Part shown: piece by piece, positions 32,944-39,950 of the stretch
Numbering within the stretch: the first letter of the stretch is position 1
How the letters are laid out: every line of letters starts with the position of its first letter
Origin: Microtetraspora glauca
Lineage (GTDB): Bacteria; Actinomycetota; Actinomycetes; Streptomycetales; Streptomycetaceae
Direction of reading: 5' to 3'
Length of the DNA: 39,950 nt
NCBI GenBank assembly: GCA_000721275.1
Contig: JOFO01000049.1
Span: 1 to 39,950, forward strand
The notes under the pieces: model-generated
Databases searched by the model: none
Told to the model about the DNA's origin: nothing
The model's input: the letters and a program-made list of their open reading frames with translations, nothing else
Program-made: the position numbers and the translations under genes

Positions 32944-34272
32944 ATGAACGCTGCGGACCTTGGGCTCCCGGTGGACGTGCCGTCGACCGCGCTCTTCACC
33001 GACCAGTACGAGCTGACCATGCTCCAGGCGGCCCTCCGGGCCGGCACCGCCGACCGGCACTCCGTCTTCGAGGTCTTCACCCGGCGGCTGCCCGAGGGGC
33101 GCCGCTACGGCGTCCTCGCGGGCGTCGGCCGGGTGCTGGACGCCGTCGAGAACTTCCGCTTCGACCCGGCCGTCCTCGGCTTCCTGCGCGAGCGGGCCGT
33201 CGTCGACGAGCCGACCCTGGAGTGGCTGTCCCGCTACCGCTTCTCCGGCGACATCTGGGGCTACCCCGAGGGCGAGGTGTACTTCCCCGGCTCCCCCGTG
33301 CTGCGCGTCGAGGGCTCCTTCGCCGAGTGCGTGCTGCTGGAGACGGTGATCCTGTCGATCCTCAACCACGACTCGGCCATCGCCGCCGCGGCCTCCCGCA
33401 TGTCGGCGGCGGCGGGCGGACGCCGGCTGATCGAGATGGGCGCCCGCCGCACCCACGAGCTGGCCGCCGTCGCCGCCTCCCGGGCCGCGTACGTCGGCGG
33501 CTTCGACTCCACCTCGGACCTCGCGGCCGGCTTCCGCTACGGCATCCCGACCGTCGGCACCTCCGCGCACGCCTTCACCCTGCTGCACGACAGCGAGCGG
33601 GACGCCTTCCGGGCCCAGGTCGACAGCCTCGGCCGGGGCACCACCCTCCTCGTCGACACCTACGACGTCGCCGAGGCGGTCCGCACCGCCGTCGAGATCG
33701 CCGGGCCCGAGCTCGGCGCCGTCCGCATCGACTCCGGCGACCTGCTGCTCGTCGCCCACCGGGTCCGCCAGCAGCTCGACGAGCTCGGCGCCCGCGACAC
33801 CCGGATCGTGGTCACCTCCGACCTCGACGAGTACGCCATCGCCTCGCTGGCCGCCGCGCCGGTCGACGCGTACGGCGTCGGCACCCAGCTCGTCACCGGC
33901 AGCGGCCACCCCACCTGCTCGATGGTCTACAAGCTCGTCGCCCGCGCCGCCTCGGCCGACCCGAAGGCCCCGCTGGTCCCCGTCGCCAAGAAGTCGCTGG
34001 GCGGCAAGGCGTCCGTCGGCGGCCGGAAGTGGGCCGCGCGCCGCAAGGACGCCCACGGGGTCGCCGAGGCCGAGGTCGTCGGAACCGGGCCGGTCCCGGA
34101 CGCGCTCGCCGCCGACCGGCTCCTCGTCGAGCTGGTCAAGGGCGGCGAGGTGGTGGCCCGGGAGCCGCTGGAGGCGGCCCGGAGCCGGCACATCGCGGCC
34201 CGCGCCGGCCTCCCGATGTCCGCCATGCAGCTCTCCCGCGGCGAGCCGGTGCTCCCGACGGAGTACATCTAG
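32944..34272 (+). CDS. pncB: Nicotinate phosphoribosyltransferase
   Basis: The 442-residue protein starts at ATG 32944. NAPRTase landmarks are in order: LFTDQYELTMLQAAL, FEVFTRRLPEGRRYGV, FPGSPVLRVEG, LIEMGARRTHE, the catalytic His in GTSAHAFTLLH, RIDSGDLL, VVTSDLDEY, and GVGTQLVTGSGHPTCSMVYKLV. The enzyme joins nicotinate to PRPP with ATP to give nicotinate mononucleotide, the entry to the Preiss-Handler route. The gene is followed 93 bp later by pncA, which supplies nicotinate. Control is probably through the palindrome upstream. Confidence 0.95.
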   Translation: MNAADLGLPVDVPSTALFTDQYELTMLQAALRAGTADRHSVFEVFTRRLPEGRRYGVLAGVGRVLDAVENFRFDPAVLGFLRERAVVDEPTLEWLSRYRFSGDIWGYPEGEVYFPGSPVLRVEGSFAECVLLETVILSILNHDSAIAAAASRMSAAAGGRRLIEMGARRTHELAAVAASRAAYVGGFDSTSDLAAGFRYGIPTVGTSAHAFTLLHDSERDAFRAQVDSLGRGTTLLVDTYDVAEAVRTAVEIAGPELGAVRIDSGDLLLVAHRVRQQLDELGARDTRIVVTSDLDEYAIASLAAAPVDAYGVGTQLVTGSGHPTCSMVYKLVARAASADPKAPLVPVAKKSLGGKASVGGRKWAARRKDAHGVAEAEVVGTGPVPDALAADRLLVELVKGGEVVAREPLEAARSRHIAARAGLPMSAMQLSRGEPVLPTEYI

Positions 34273-34365
34273 AGATACGTCCAGAGCCCGGGGACGGCCC
34301 CTCCCGCGGCGGAGGCGGAGTCTCTAGGCTCGGGGCCACCCGTTCCGACCACCCGAGGACCCGCC

Positions 34366-34965
34366 ATGCACCGCGCACTGATCGTCGTGGACGTACAGAA
34401 CGACTTCTGCGAGGGCGGCAGCCTCGCCGTGACGGGCGGTGCCGACGTCGCCGCCGCCATCACCGAGCTCATCGGCGAGGCGGCCGGCGGCGCCTACCAG
34501 CACGTCGCCGCCACCCGCGACCACCACATCGACCCGGGCGCCCACTTCGCCCCGGAGGGCCAGGCGCCGGACTACGTCGCCTCCTGGCCGGCGCACTGCG
34601 TCGCCGGCACCGAGGGCGTCGGCTTCCACCCGAACTTCGCGCCCGCCGTCGCCGGCGGCGCCGTCCAGGCCGTCTTCGACAAGGGCGCGTACGCCGCCGC
34701 GTACAGCGGCTTCGAGGGGCGCGACGAGAACGGGCGGACCCTGGCGCAGTGGCTGCGCGAGCGGGACGTCACCGAGGTCGACGTGGTCGGCATCGCCACC
34801 GACCACTGCGTCCGGGCCACCGCCCTGGACGCGGCCCGCGAGGGCTTCCGCACCCGCGTCCTGCTCGACCTCACGGCCGGCGTGGCCCGCGAGACCACCG
34901 ACCGGGCCCTCGCCGAGCTGCGCGCGGCGGGCGTGGAGCTGACCGGCGAGCCGGTCGTCGCCTGA
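34366..34965 (+). CDS. pncA: Nicotinamidase
   Basis: The 199-residue protein starts at ATG 34366. The catalytic triad is Asp9 (IVVDVQNDF), Lys106 (DKGAYAAAYSGF) and Cys148 (TDHCVRATALDA). Metal ligands lie in ATRDHHIDPGAHF. The cysteine hydrolase deamidates nicotinamide to nicotinate, the substrate of the preceding gene product. Isochorismatase-like relatives share the fold, but the metal ligands and pncB context fix the assignment. The spacing allows one operon. Confidence 0.94.
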   Translation: MHRALIVVDVQNDFCEGGSLAVTGGADVAAAITELIGEAAGGAYQHVAATRDHHIDPGAHFAPEGQAPDYVASWPAHCVAGTEGVGFHPNFAPAVAGGAVQAVFDKGAYAAAYSGFEGRDENGRTLAQWLRERDVTEVDVVGIATDHCVRATALDAAREGFRTRVLLDLTAGVARETTDRALAELRAAGVELTGEPVVA

Positions 34966-34973
34966 GGCGCCGG

Positions 34974-35005
34974 TTCAGGCCGCCGGGGCTTCAGGCCGCC
35001 GGGGC
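34974..35005. repeat. Two perfect 16-bp tandem copies across a stop codon
   Basis: ttcaggccgccggggc occurs twice in a row. The second copy carries the stop codon (TGA on the minus strand) of the small unknown gene; the first repeats it just outside the frame. Confidence 0.85.
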
Positions 35006-35302
35006 CTTCGGCAGGGCGCGGGCCGGGTGCCACAGCTCCGCGACGGCGCCCGGGGTGGACCGCCACAGCAGCCCGTCCGGGTGGTGCAGCACGGCGGTGA
35101 TCTCGTCCGGGGTGGGCGGCTCCGCGTTCCCCCGCAGATAAACCGACCGCAGGCCCAGGTTCCGGAGCCTGGTCAGGGCCCTGGCCCGGTTCGCGGCGTG
35201 GACGAGGAAGCGCACGGTCACGCCGTCGCCGGCCGGGCTGGGCAGCCCTATCGCGACCACCACACTGCCTCCCGGCAACTTGCAGAACCCTCCACCGGGC
35301 AT
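34991..35302 (-). CDS. Small protein of unknown function
   Basis: Taken from ATG 35302 (103 aa) after GGGGGAG; a longer frame extends upstream but its extra residues look non-coding. The chain has alternating strands and helices: GGSVVVAIGLPSP, GVTVRFLVHAANRARALTRLRNLGLRSVYLRG and ITAVLHHPDGLLWRS. This suggests a compact alpha/beta fold. I do not recognise a family. It is convergent with pncA, with 25 bp between stops. A small inverted repeat (GAGTCCGTGCGGACTC) lies before it. Confidence 0.6.
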   Translation of the reverse strand: MPGGGFCKLPGGSVVVAIGLPSPAGDGVTVRFLVHAANRARALTRLRNLGLRSVYLRGNAEPPTPDEITAVLHHPDGLLWRSTPGAVAELWHPARALPKAPAA

Positions 35303-35375
35303 GCGGAACCACTCCCCCGTGAGCCGACTGTCAATAAGAGAGTCCGTGCGGACTCGGTCAGCTGCACCTAAACAC

Positions 35376-35411
35376 GATCGGCCGCCGCCCGCTAGAGGGC
35401 GACGGCCGATC
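35376..35411 (-). terminator. Terminator of the metalloprotease gene
   Basis: A 15-bp stem (GATCGGCCGCCGCCC and complement, one mismatch) with a 6-nt loop lies 37 bp beyond the protease stop on the minus strand. Confidence 0.8.
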
Positions 35412-35448
35412 ATGCTGTGACCTGCGGTTTTACTGTGACGCTAGTCGA

Positions 35449-37887
35449 TCAACGGGTCGACGGACCCACGCGGACCGTGATCGTCCGGCCGTTCTTCGGC
35501 TCCTTGACGACCTGGATCTTCGTGTTGGTGTCAGTGACCTGCACGCCGGCGCGCGCGGTCTCCTCGTACCAGTACGTGCCCTTGCGGTCGTCGAAGACCG
35601 GGTTGCCCGGCTGCGAGCGGACCCAGGTCGGGACGTCCTTCAGGTGCAGCTGGAAAGCGTCCGTCCGGTACGTTCCGAAGGGCGAGTCGTACGCCTGGAC
35701 GCGGTTGCGCATCAGCGTGCCGTCGTGCCACTTCAGCGGCGTCGGGTGGGCGTCGATCGGGAGGATCATGCCCTGGCCCGGGTGCTGGGAGGTGTTGTTG
35801 TCCTTCTGGGACAGGTCCCACTTCCAGATGAGCAGACCGTTCTGGTAGGGGTAGTGCTCGACCCAGTTCTCGCGGTCGCCGGTGAAGCCGAAGTTGTACG
35901 GGCCGACCTTGAGGGTGGCGTCGTACGAGACGTACTGGCGGTTCTCGGCGATGTAGTACTGCTCGTACTCGTTGGTGAAGCCCTTGCCCATGCGCGTGAA
36001 GCCCTGGGCGGTCCAGCCGTTGTCACCGCCCTCGGCGTCGTCCGAGAAGACGGTGGCGCCGTCGGCGGTCAGCGAGATGGCGTCGGCCGCGAAGCCCTTG
36101 AGCGCCAGGCCGCCGTCCGTCTGGTAGCGGAAGCGGAGGTCGAACTTCTTGCCCGCGTAGGCCGAGAGGTCGTACGCGAGGGACTTGTAGCCGCCGGAGA
36201 CGCTGGAGAGCGCCGGGGTGCCGGCCGCGTCGCGGTCGATCGGCTTGCCGTCGGCCGTGCCGTCCAGGGCGGTCCAGTTGGCGCCGCCGTCCGTCGACAC
36301 CTCGGTGTAGAGGTAGTCGTACTCGGCCTCGATGTCGTACCAGCCCTTGAGGTTCAGGGTGGCGGACGACTTGCCGGTGAGGTCGACCGGGCGGGTCAGC
36401 GTGTTCTTGAGGTCGTCGCCCATGCCGCTCCACCACTGCTTGGCACCCTCGGCGGGGGCCACGATGTCGGTGGTGACGGCCTTCTTCGGCAGCTCGACGA
36501 GGAGCGCCTGCGGGTTCGCGGTGTTGTACTCGGAGACGCCCAGCTTGTGGGTGGAGTCCGCCTTGCGGGCCTCGTCGCTCACCTTGGTGTAGTTGAGCCA
36601 GCCGAGCTGGAGCTTGTCCCAGGCGGTCATGTCGCCGGGCATGTCGCCGATGGCGTCCTTGCCCAGGCCCAGCCAGGAGCCGGAGGACATCAGCGACCAG
36701 TAGCCGGTCGAGTTCTCGCCGCCCGCGGTGTCGTACAGGTCCGGCAGGCCGAGGTCGTGGCCGTACTCGTGGGCGAAGACGCCGAGGCCGCCGTTCTCGG
36801 GCTGCATCGTGTAGTCGCCGACCCAGATGCCGGTGTCGCCGATCGGGGTGCCGCCGGCCTTGTTGTTCGCCGGGCCGGTCTTGCCGGCGCTGGTGCCGTA
36901 CGCGTACCAGCGGTGCGCCCACAGGGCGTCGGTGCCCTGGACGCCGCCGCCCGCCGACTCGTCCTCGCCCGCGTGGACGATCTGGAAGTGGTCGATGTAG
37001 CCGTCGGACTCGTTGAAGTTGCCGTCGGCGTCGAAGTCGTAGCGGTCCCACTGGTCGTAGGACGCCAGGTCGGCCTTGATCTGGGCGTCGGACTTGCCCT
37101 GGGCCTTCTGGTCCGCGACCCACGCGTTGACGCCGTCGCGGACGGTGTCCCACACATTGGCGCAGTTGGTCTGGCCGCAGTAGTTGGAGCCGTAACGGGC
37201 TTCGTTGTAGGGGACCTTGACCCAGTCGGAGACCATGCCGTCGACCGAGTAGCGGCCGGACGAGGTGCGCTCGTAGTAGGTCTTCAGCGACTGCTTCGGC
37301 TGACCGGTCTTCGGGTCCTTGCCGGTGCCGAAGTACAGGTCCTCGAAGTGCTTCTGGTCGTAGTCCGGCTGCCACGCGGTCGAGTTGTCCTTCGACCGGT
37401 CGGGCTCGGCTATCGCGTTGTGCAGCGGGCCGGGCTGGCCGCCGAACTTCGGCTTGAGCTCGGTGGTGTCGTCGTCCTTGCGGTCGACGAGCGTGGTGTT
37501 GTCCACCTGGTCGCCGAACTCGACCAGGATGGTGAAGATCTTGTCGGTCTTCTCACGGCCGAGCTCGACGTACTTCTTCGCGTCGAGCTTCACGACCTGC
37601 GAGCCGCCGCGGCGCTCGACCTTGGCCTCGCCCTTGAGGACCTGCTCCAGGGCGGCCTTGCGCTGCTGCGCCTGCTGCTTGCTGAAGGGGCCGTCGAGGT
37701 CGTGGTCGACCGCGGTCTTGCCGTGGTCGTGGTCGTGGCCCGGAGCCGGGTCGTGGCGGACGTCCGCCGCCGCGATCGTGCCGTTCTCGTTCGCCCAGGC
37801 GGTGCTGAAGGTCGAGGCGGTGGCGGCGGTGGCCGCGAGCGCCACGACGACCGCGGACGCCCGAATCACCCGTCGTCTGTTGGTCAC
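35449..37887 (-). CDS. Secreted M6-family metalloprotease (immune inhibitor A type)
   Basis: The 812-residue protein starts at GTG 37887 with GGGAGGG upstream. A signal peptide (1-32, basic start and Ala-rich end) is followed by a His/Asp-rich propeptide with GHDHDHGK and a Lys/Gln helix. The catalytic domain starts with FTILVEFGDQVDN, and the zinc site is HEYGH (373-377) in FAHEYGHDLGLPDLYD. The C-terminal half has beta-sandwich segments (NLKGWYDIEAEYDYLYTEVS, AFQLHLKDV) typical of InhA. It should degrade extracellular proteins. It is large, single and flanked by its own terminator. Confidence 0.92.
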   Translation of the reverse strand: MTNRRRVIRASAVVVALAATAATASTFSTAWANENGTIAAADVRHDPAPGHDHDHGKTAVDHDLDGPFSKQQAQQRKAALEQVLKGEAKVERRGGSQVVKLDAKKYVELGREKTDKIFTILVEFGDQVDNTTLVDRKDDDTTELKPKFGGQPGPLHNAIAEPDRSKDNSTAWQPDYDQKHFEDLYFGTGKDPKTGQPKQSLKTYYERTSSGRYSVDGMVSDWVKVPYNEARYGSNYCGQTNCANVWDTVRDGVNAWVADQKAQGKSDAQIKADLASYDQWDRYDFDADGNFNESDGYIDHFQIVHAGEDESAGGGVQGTDALWAHRWYAYGTSAGKTGPANNKAGGTPIGDTGIWVGDYTMQPENGGLGVFAHEYGHDLGLPDLYDTAGGENSTGYWSLMSSGSWLGLGKDAIGDMPGDMTAWDKLQLGWLNYTKVSDEARKADSTHKLGVSEYNTANPQALLVELPKKAVTTDIVAPAEGAKQWWSGMGDDLKNTLTRPVDLTGKSSATLNLKGWYDIEAEYDYLYTEVSTDGGANWTALDGTADGKPIDRDAAGTPALSSVSGGYKSLAYDLSAYAGKKFDLRFRYQTDGGLALKGFAADAISLTADGATVFSDDAEGGDNGWTAQGFTRMGKGFTNEYEQYYIAENRQYVSYDATLKVGPYNFGFTGDRENWVEHYPYQNGLLIWKWDLSQKDNNTSQHPGQGMILPIDAHPTPLKWHDGTLMRNRVQAYDSPFGTYRTDAFQLHLKDVPTWVRSQPGNPVFDDRKGTYWYEETARAGVQVTDTNTKIQVVKEPKNGRTITVRVGPSTR

Positions 37888-38251
37888 TTGGTGTCGTTCC
37901 CTCCCCGGCGCCCACGCCTCGGGACCTGAAGGTGGGGTGTCCCGTCCGGCAGGGGTCGCGCGTCACAAGTGACGACATTCGACCGGAGAGAGGCGAGAAA
38001 AGACAGATCTTGACTTGCACACACCAAGTGCACTATGCGGGTGCCGGAATCCGGAATGCGGACGGTCAATCCGGGGAAACGCGGGTGACGTTCGGGTGCC
38101 GGCGGTCGTCTCCCGGCGGCCCGTGCCCGGGCGTGCCACCCGTGCGCCCCCCGTGCTCCGGCCCCGTGCGTCAGGTCACGCTTACCCGGCGTTCCGCCCG
38201 GGCATCGAGCGTCGTAGAGTCGACCGGGAGTCCGGAGGGACGGTATCCGTC
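37888..38251. other. Gene-free 364 bp between divergent genes
   Basis: No supported coding frame was found here. The stretch should hold the promoter of the metalloprotease and that of the small membrane protein. A weak inverted repeat ACTTG-N7-CAAGT is at 38013-38029, in the A/T-richer part. A -10-like TAGAGT is at 38215-38220, before the plus-strand gene. Confidence 0.5.
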
Positions 38252-38530
38252 ATGCAGCGTCCGAACGCCGCGCAGTACGCCTACGGTTCGGCCGTCGTGG
38301 TCCTCGCGACCGCCGCGCTCCTGCTCCTGACCGGCGCCACCGGACCGCTCGGCGTCACCCTGGCCTGTCTGGCCGGACTGCTGCTCGGCGTCCTCGTGGC
38401 GGTGACGATGCCGGGCGGCGCGCGGCCCGTCAAGACCCCCGGCGCCGGCGGCGCCCGGCCCGGGAACGACGCGGCCCGGGTACCGGCCGCGCAGGTGGGC
38501 GCGGGAGCCGATACCCGGACCGGTCCGTGA
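38252..38530 (+). CDS. Small two-helix membrane protein, unknown
   Basis: The 92-residue protein starts at ATG 38252, with GGAGGGA 13 nt upstream. Two membrane segments (about 10-27 and 33-53) are joined by a short Gly/Thr turn. They are followed by a Pro/Gly/Ala-rich tail without clear structure. I do not recognise the family. It is convergent with the RDD gene, 35 bp apart. Confidence 0.6.
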   Translation: MQRPNAAQYAYGSAVVVLATAALLLLTGATGPLGVTLACLAGLLLGVLVAVTMPGGARPVKTPGAGGARPGNDAARVPAAQVGAGADTRTGP

Positions 38531-38565
38531 GACTCCGTCCGTACCGCCGGCGGTGCCGGCCGTGA

Positions 38566-39234
38566 CTACCGCGGCACGGTGACGACCACCGTCTTCGCCG
38601 CCTTGTCGTGCAGGCCCTGCTTGTAGGGCTTGTCGACCATGATCAGGATGAGGATGAGCAGCGGCCACAGGCACGCGCAGCAGATCAGCGCGGGCAGCCA
38701 CAGCACGAGGGCGCGCAGCAGCGACTGGCTCATCGGGGGCGTGGAGCCGTCGTTGAGCATGGCGGTGCGCAGCTTCATCAGCCGCTTGCCGACGGTCTGC
38801 CCGTCCCGGGCCGTGAGCACGGTGTCGTACGTGACGTAGGCGACGATCGTGAGCAGCTGGAAGACCAGCTGGCCGCCGCCGGTCCAGGTGGCCTGGAGGT
38901 CGTCGCCGTCGACGGTCGCCCGGTCGTAGATGTCGAACGGGATGCCGATGAGCGCGAGCGGCACCGCGATGATCACCCAGTCGATGAGCCGGGCGAGGAC
39001 GCGCCGTCCGGTCTCGGCGAGCGGCGGCATCCCGGAGAGCGGGTCGGTGCCGCCGTACCCGCCGCCGTAGCCGCCGTACGGGGGCGGCGGCGGGTACGGG
39101 TTGTCGTACGGGCTCCCGCCCGGCGGAGGGCCGGGCGGAGGGCCCGGCGGGGGGCCCTGGGGCGGTTGCGGGGGCCGCTTGGCGAAGGGGTCGTCGTCGG
39201 GGGGCGGGCCGGGCGGCGGCTGGTCGGTGCTCAT
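38566..39234 (-). CDS. RDD family membrane protein
   Basis: The 222-residue protein starts at ATG 39234. The first 75 residues are Pro/Gly/Tyr-rich and disordered (MSTDQPPPGPPPDDDPFAKR and GGYGG repeats). The RDD domain follows with GRRVLARLIDWVIIAVPLALIG, where the Arg and Asp of the name are seen, then a second helix and GQTVGKRLMKLRT. A hydrophobic pair at about 178-203 and a Lys-rich end complete it. RDD proteins may act in ion or solute transport; this one has no known substrate. It is a neighbour and paralogue of the next gene. Confidence 0.87.
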   Translation of the reverse strand: MSTDQPPPGPPPDDDPFAKRPPQPPQGPPPGPPPGPPPGGSPYDNPYPPPPPYGGYGGGYGGTDPLSGMPPLAETGRRVLARLIDWVIIAVPLALIGIPFDIYDRATVDGDDLQATWTGGGQLVFQLLTIVAYVTYDTVLTARDGQTVGKRLMKLRTAMLNDGSTPPMSQSLLRALVLWLPALICCACLWPLLILILIMVDKPYKQGLHDKAAKTVVVTVPR

Positions 39235-39318
39235 GGGGGCATCGCATCCCGGCCGCCGGGGGCCCGCAACGGCTGGGCCCCCGTTCGGGGGACCGCCTCC
39301 CCCGGCGGGCCGGCGGGG

Positions 39319-39950
39319 TCAGGCGCGGGCGACGAAGGTGCCGGCCGCCTTGTCGTGCCAGCACTGGCGCCACGGGCGGTCGAAGACGCACCAGAGCGCG
39401 TTGAGCACGCCGATCACCAGCACGCCGAGGAAGGTGTAGAGGAACCAGCGGCGCAGCGACCGGCCGAAGGCCGGCGGCTCGTGCGCCTCGATGTCCCGGA
39501 CCTGGATCCCGCACAGCTTCTTGCCGAGCGTGCGGCCCCACTTGGCGGTGGGCAGCGCCTCGTAGAGCAGGCCGAGGACGAACAGCAGGCCGAGCGCGAT
39601 GCCGAACTGGACGGAGGTGGTGCCGTCGACGAGCCAGACCTGGACGGTGACGCCGCTCTGCTTGGCCGCCTCGATCTTCTCCTGGATGTGGTCGAGGGCG
39701 GCGCTGACGAAGGGGTAGCCGGCGCCGGCGGCCATCGCGCCGAGGAGGAGCGTGTCGACCAGCCGGGCGAGGAGCCGGCGGCCGAGCCCGGCCGGCGGCG
39801 CGGACGCCTGCTCGCGCGCGGCCTTCAGGAACGGGTCCTCGACCGGCGGCTTCCACGGCACGACCGGCTGCTGCCCCTGCGGGTCGGCGGGGGCGGCGGA
39901 CGCGGCGGCGACGGGCGGCTGGGGCTGCGGCTGCGGGTGCGCCCAGGAGG
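39319..39950 (-). CDS. RDD family membrane protein (5' end beyond right edge)
   Basis: The frame is open at the right edge, so the N-terminus is missing. The visible start is Gln/Pro/Ala-rich (QPQPPVAAASAAPADPQGQQPVVPWKPP begins about 30 residues in). The RDD domain follows with GLGRRLLARLVDTLLLGAMAAGAG, the helix FGIALGLLFVLGLLYEALPT, and GRTLGKKLCGIQVRD. The ending is HDKAAGTFVARA, like the HDKAAKTVVVTVPR of the neighbour. The two genes are tandem paralogues on the same strand, 84 bp apart. Confidence 0.85.
   Translation of the reverse strand, partial: SWAHPQPQPQPPVAAASAAPADPQGQQPVVPWKPPVEDPFLKAAREQASAPPAGLGRRLLARLVDTLLLGAMAAGAGYPFVSAALDHIQEKIEAAKQSGVTVQVWLVDGTTSVQFGIALGLLFVLGLLYEALPTAKWGRTLGKKLCGIQVRDIEAHEPPAFGRSLRRWFLYTFLGVLVIGVLNALWCVFDRPWRQCWHDKAAGTFVARA

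Noticed and set aside
32530..34191. Longer start for the DUF2017 protein
   Set aside because: The extension crosses clpS and pncB in antisense. The TGATG overlap at 32529 is the natural start.
35644..37929. 761-codon open frame antisense to the metalloprotease
   Set aside because: It is a Val/Leu/Ala/Arg-rich sequence without recognisable domains, opposite a well-supported gene.

Overview
This 40 kb window looks like core chromosome of a Streptomyces or close relative. Coding DNA is about 70% GC or higher with third-position G/C bias, GTG and TTG starts are common, and there are DasR-type operators, a class E sortase, and the CysO/CysM/Mec cysteine pathway. From memory, the gene order around nagF-nagE1-nagE2, rph-rdgB, cysM-cysO and pncB-pncA matches S. 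coelicolor; I could not check this.

Layout. 1-2.3 kb: secreted choice-of-anchor A protein (runs off the left edge, Thr/Pro repeat tail) and a fumarylacetoacetate hydrolase-family enzyme. 2.4-7.7 kb: an extra YidC/Oxa1-like insertase with a small membrane partner, a divergent HxlR regulator/MFS exporter pair with two operator-like palindromes, a class E sortase, and a SEC-C tail protein. 7.8-10.9 kb: a PLD-SF2 helicase-DUF3427 protein with visibly lower GC and looser codon choice than its neighbours; it is the clearest accessory gene and a candidate defence or DNA-processing enzyme. 11-15.4 kb: a small membrane protein, a DUF445 protein and a three-gene ABC-2 export operon. 15.7-19.7 kb: bifunctional penicillin-binding protein, an SMR exporter under an apparent guanidine-III riboswitch, a divergent GroES paralogue, DUF3618 protein and bcp peroxiredoxin. 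19.9-21.3 kb: two overlapping paralogous HNH endonuclease genes followed 12 nt later by a tRNA-like gene with a UAG anticodon but no long variable arm. 21.3-26.6 kb: rdgB, a lipoprotein, rph, then the N-acetylglucosamine PTS (nagF, nagE1, nagE2) with dre (DasR) sites. 26.7-30.1 kb: an MBL hydrolase, a membrane-anchored MazF-like protein, cysM, cysO, a cysteine-type leader peptide and the JAMM protease Mec. 30.2-35.3 kb: amino-acid permease, DUF2017, clpS, a palindrome-controlled pncB-pncA, and a small unknown. 35.4-39.95 kb: an immune inhibitor A-type secreted metalloprotease, a small membrane protein and two RDD membrane proteins (the last runs off the right edge).

Functional modules: GlcNAc uptake under DasR; cysteine synthesis from a protein thiocarboxylate, with a leader peptide likely sensing Cys; guanidinium export under a riboswitch; NAD salvage (PncA makes nicotinate, PncB uses it); ClpS-dependent proteolysis. 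No biosynthetic cluster, prophage, insertion sequence or CRISPR array was seen. A pattern no single gene explains is that five genes have the DNA around their stop codon duplicated in short tandem copies.
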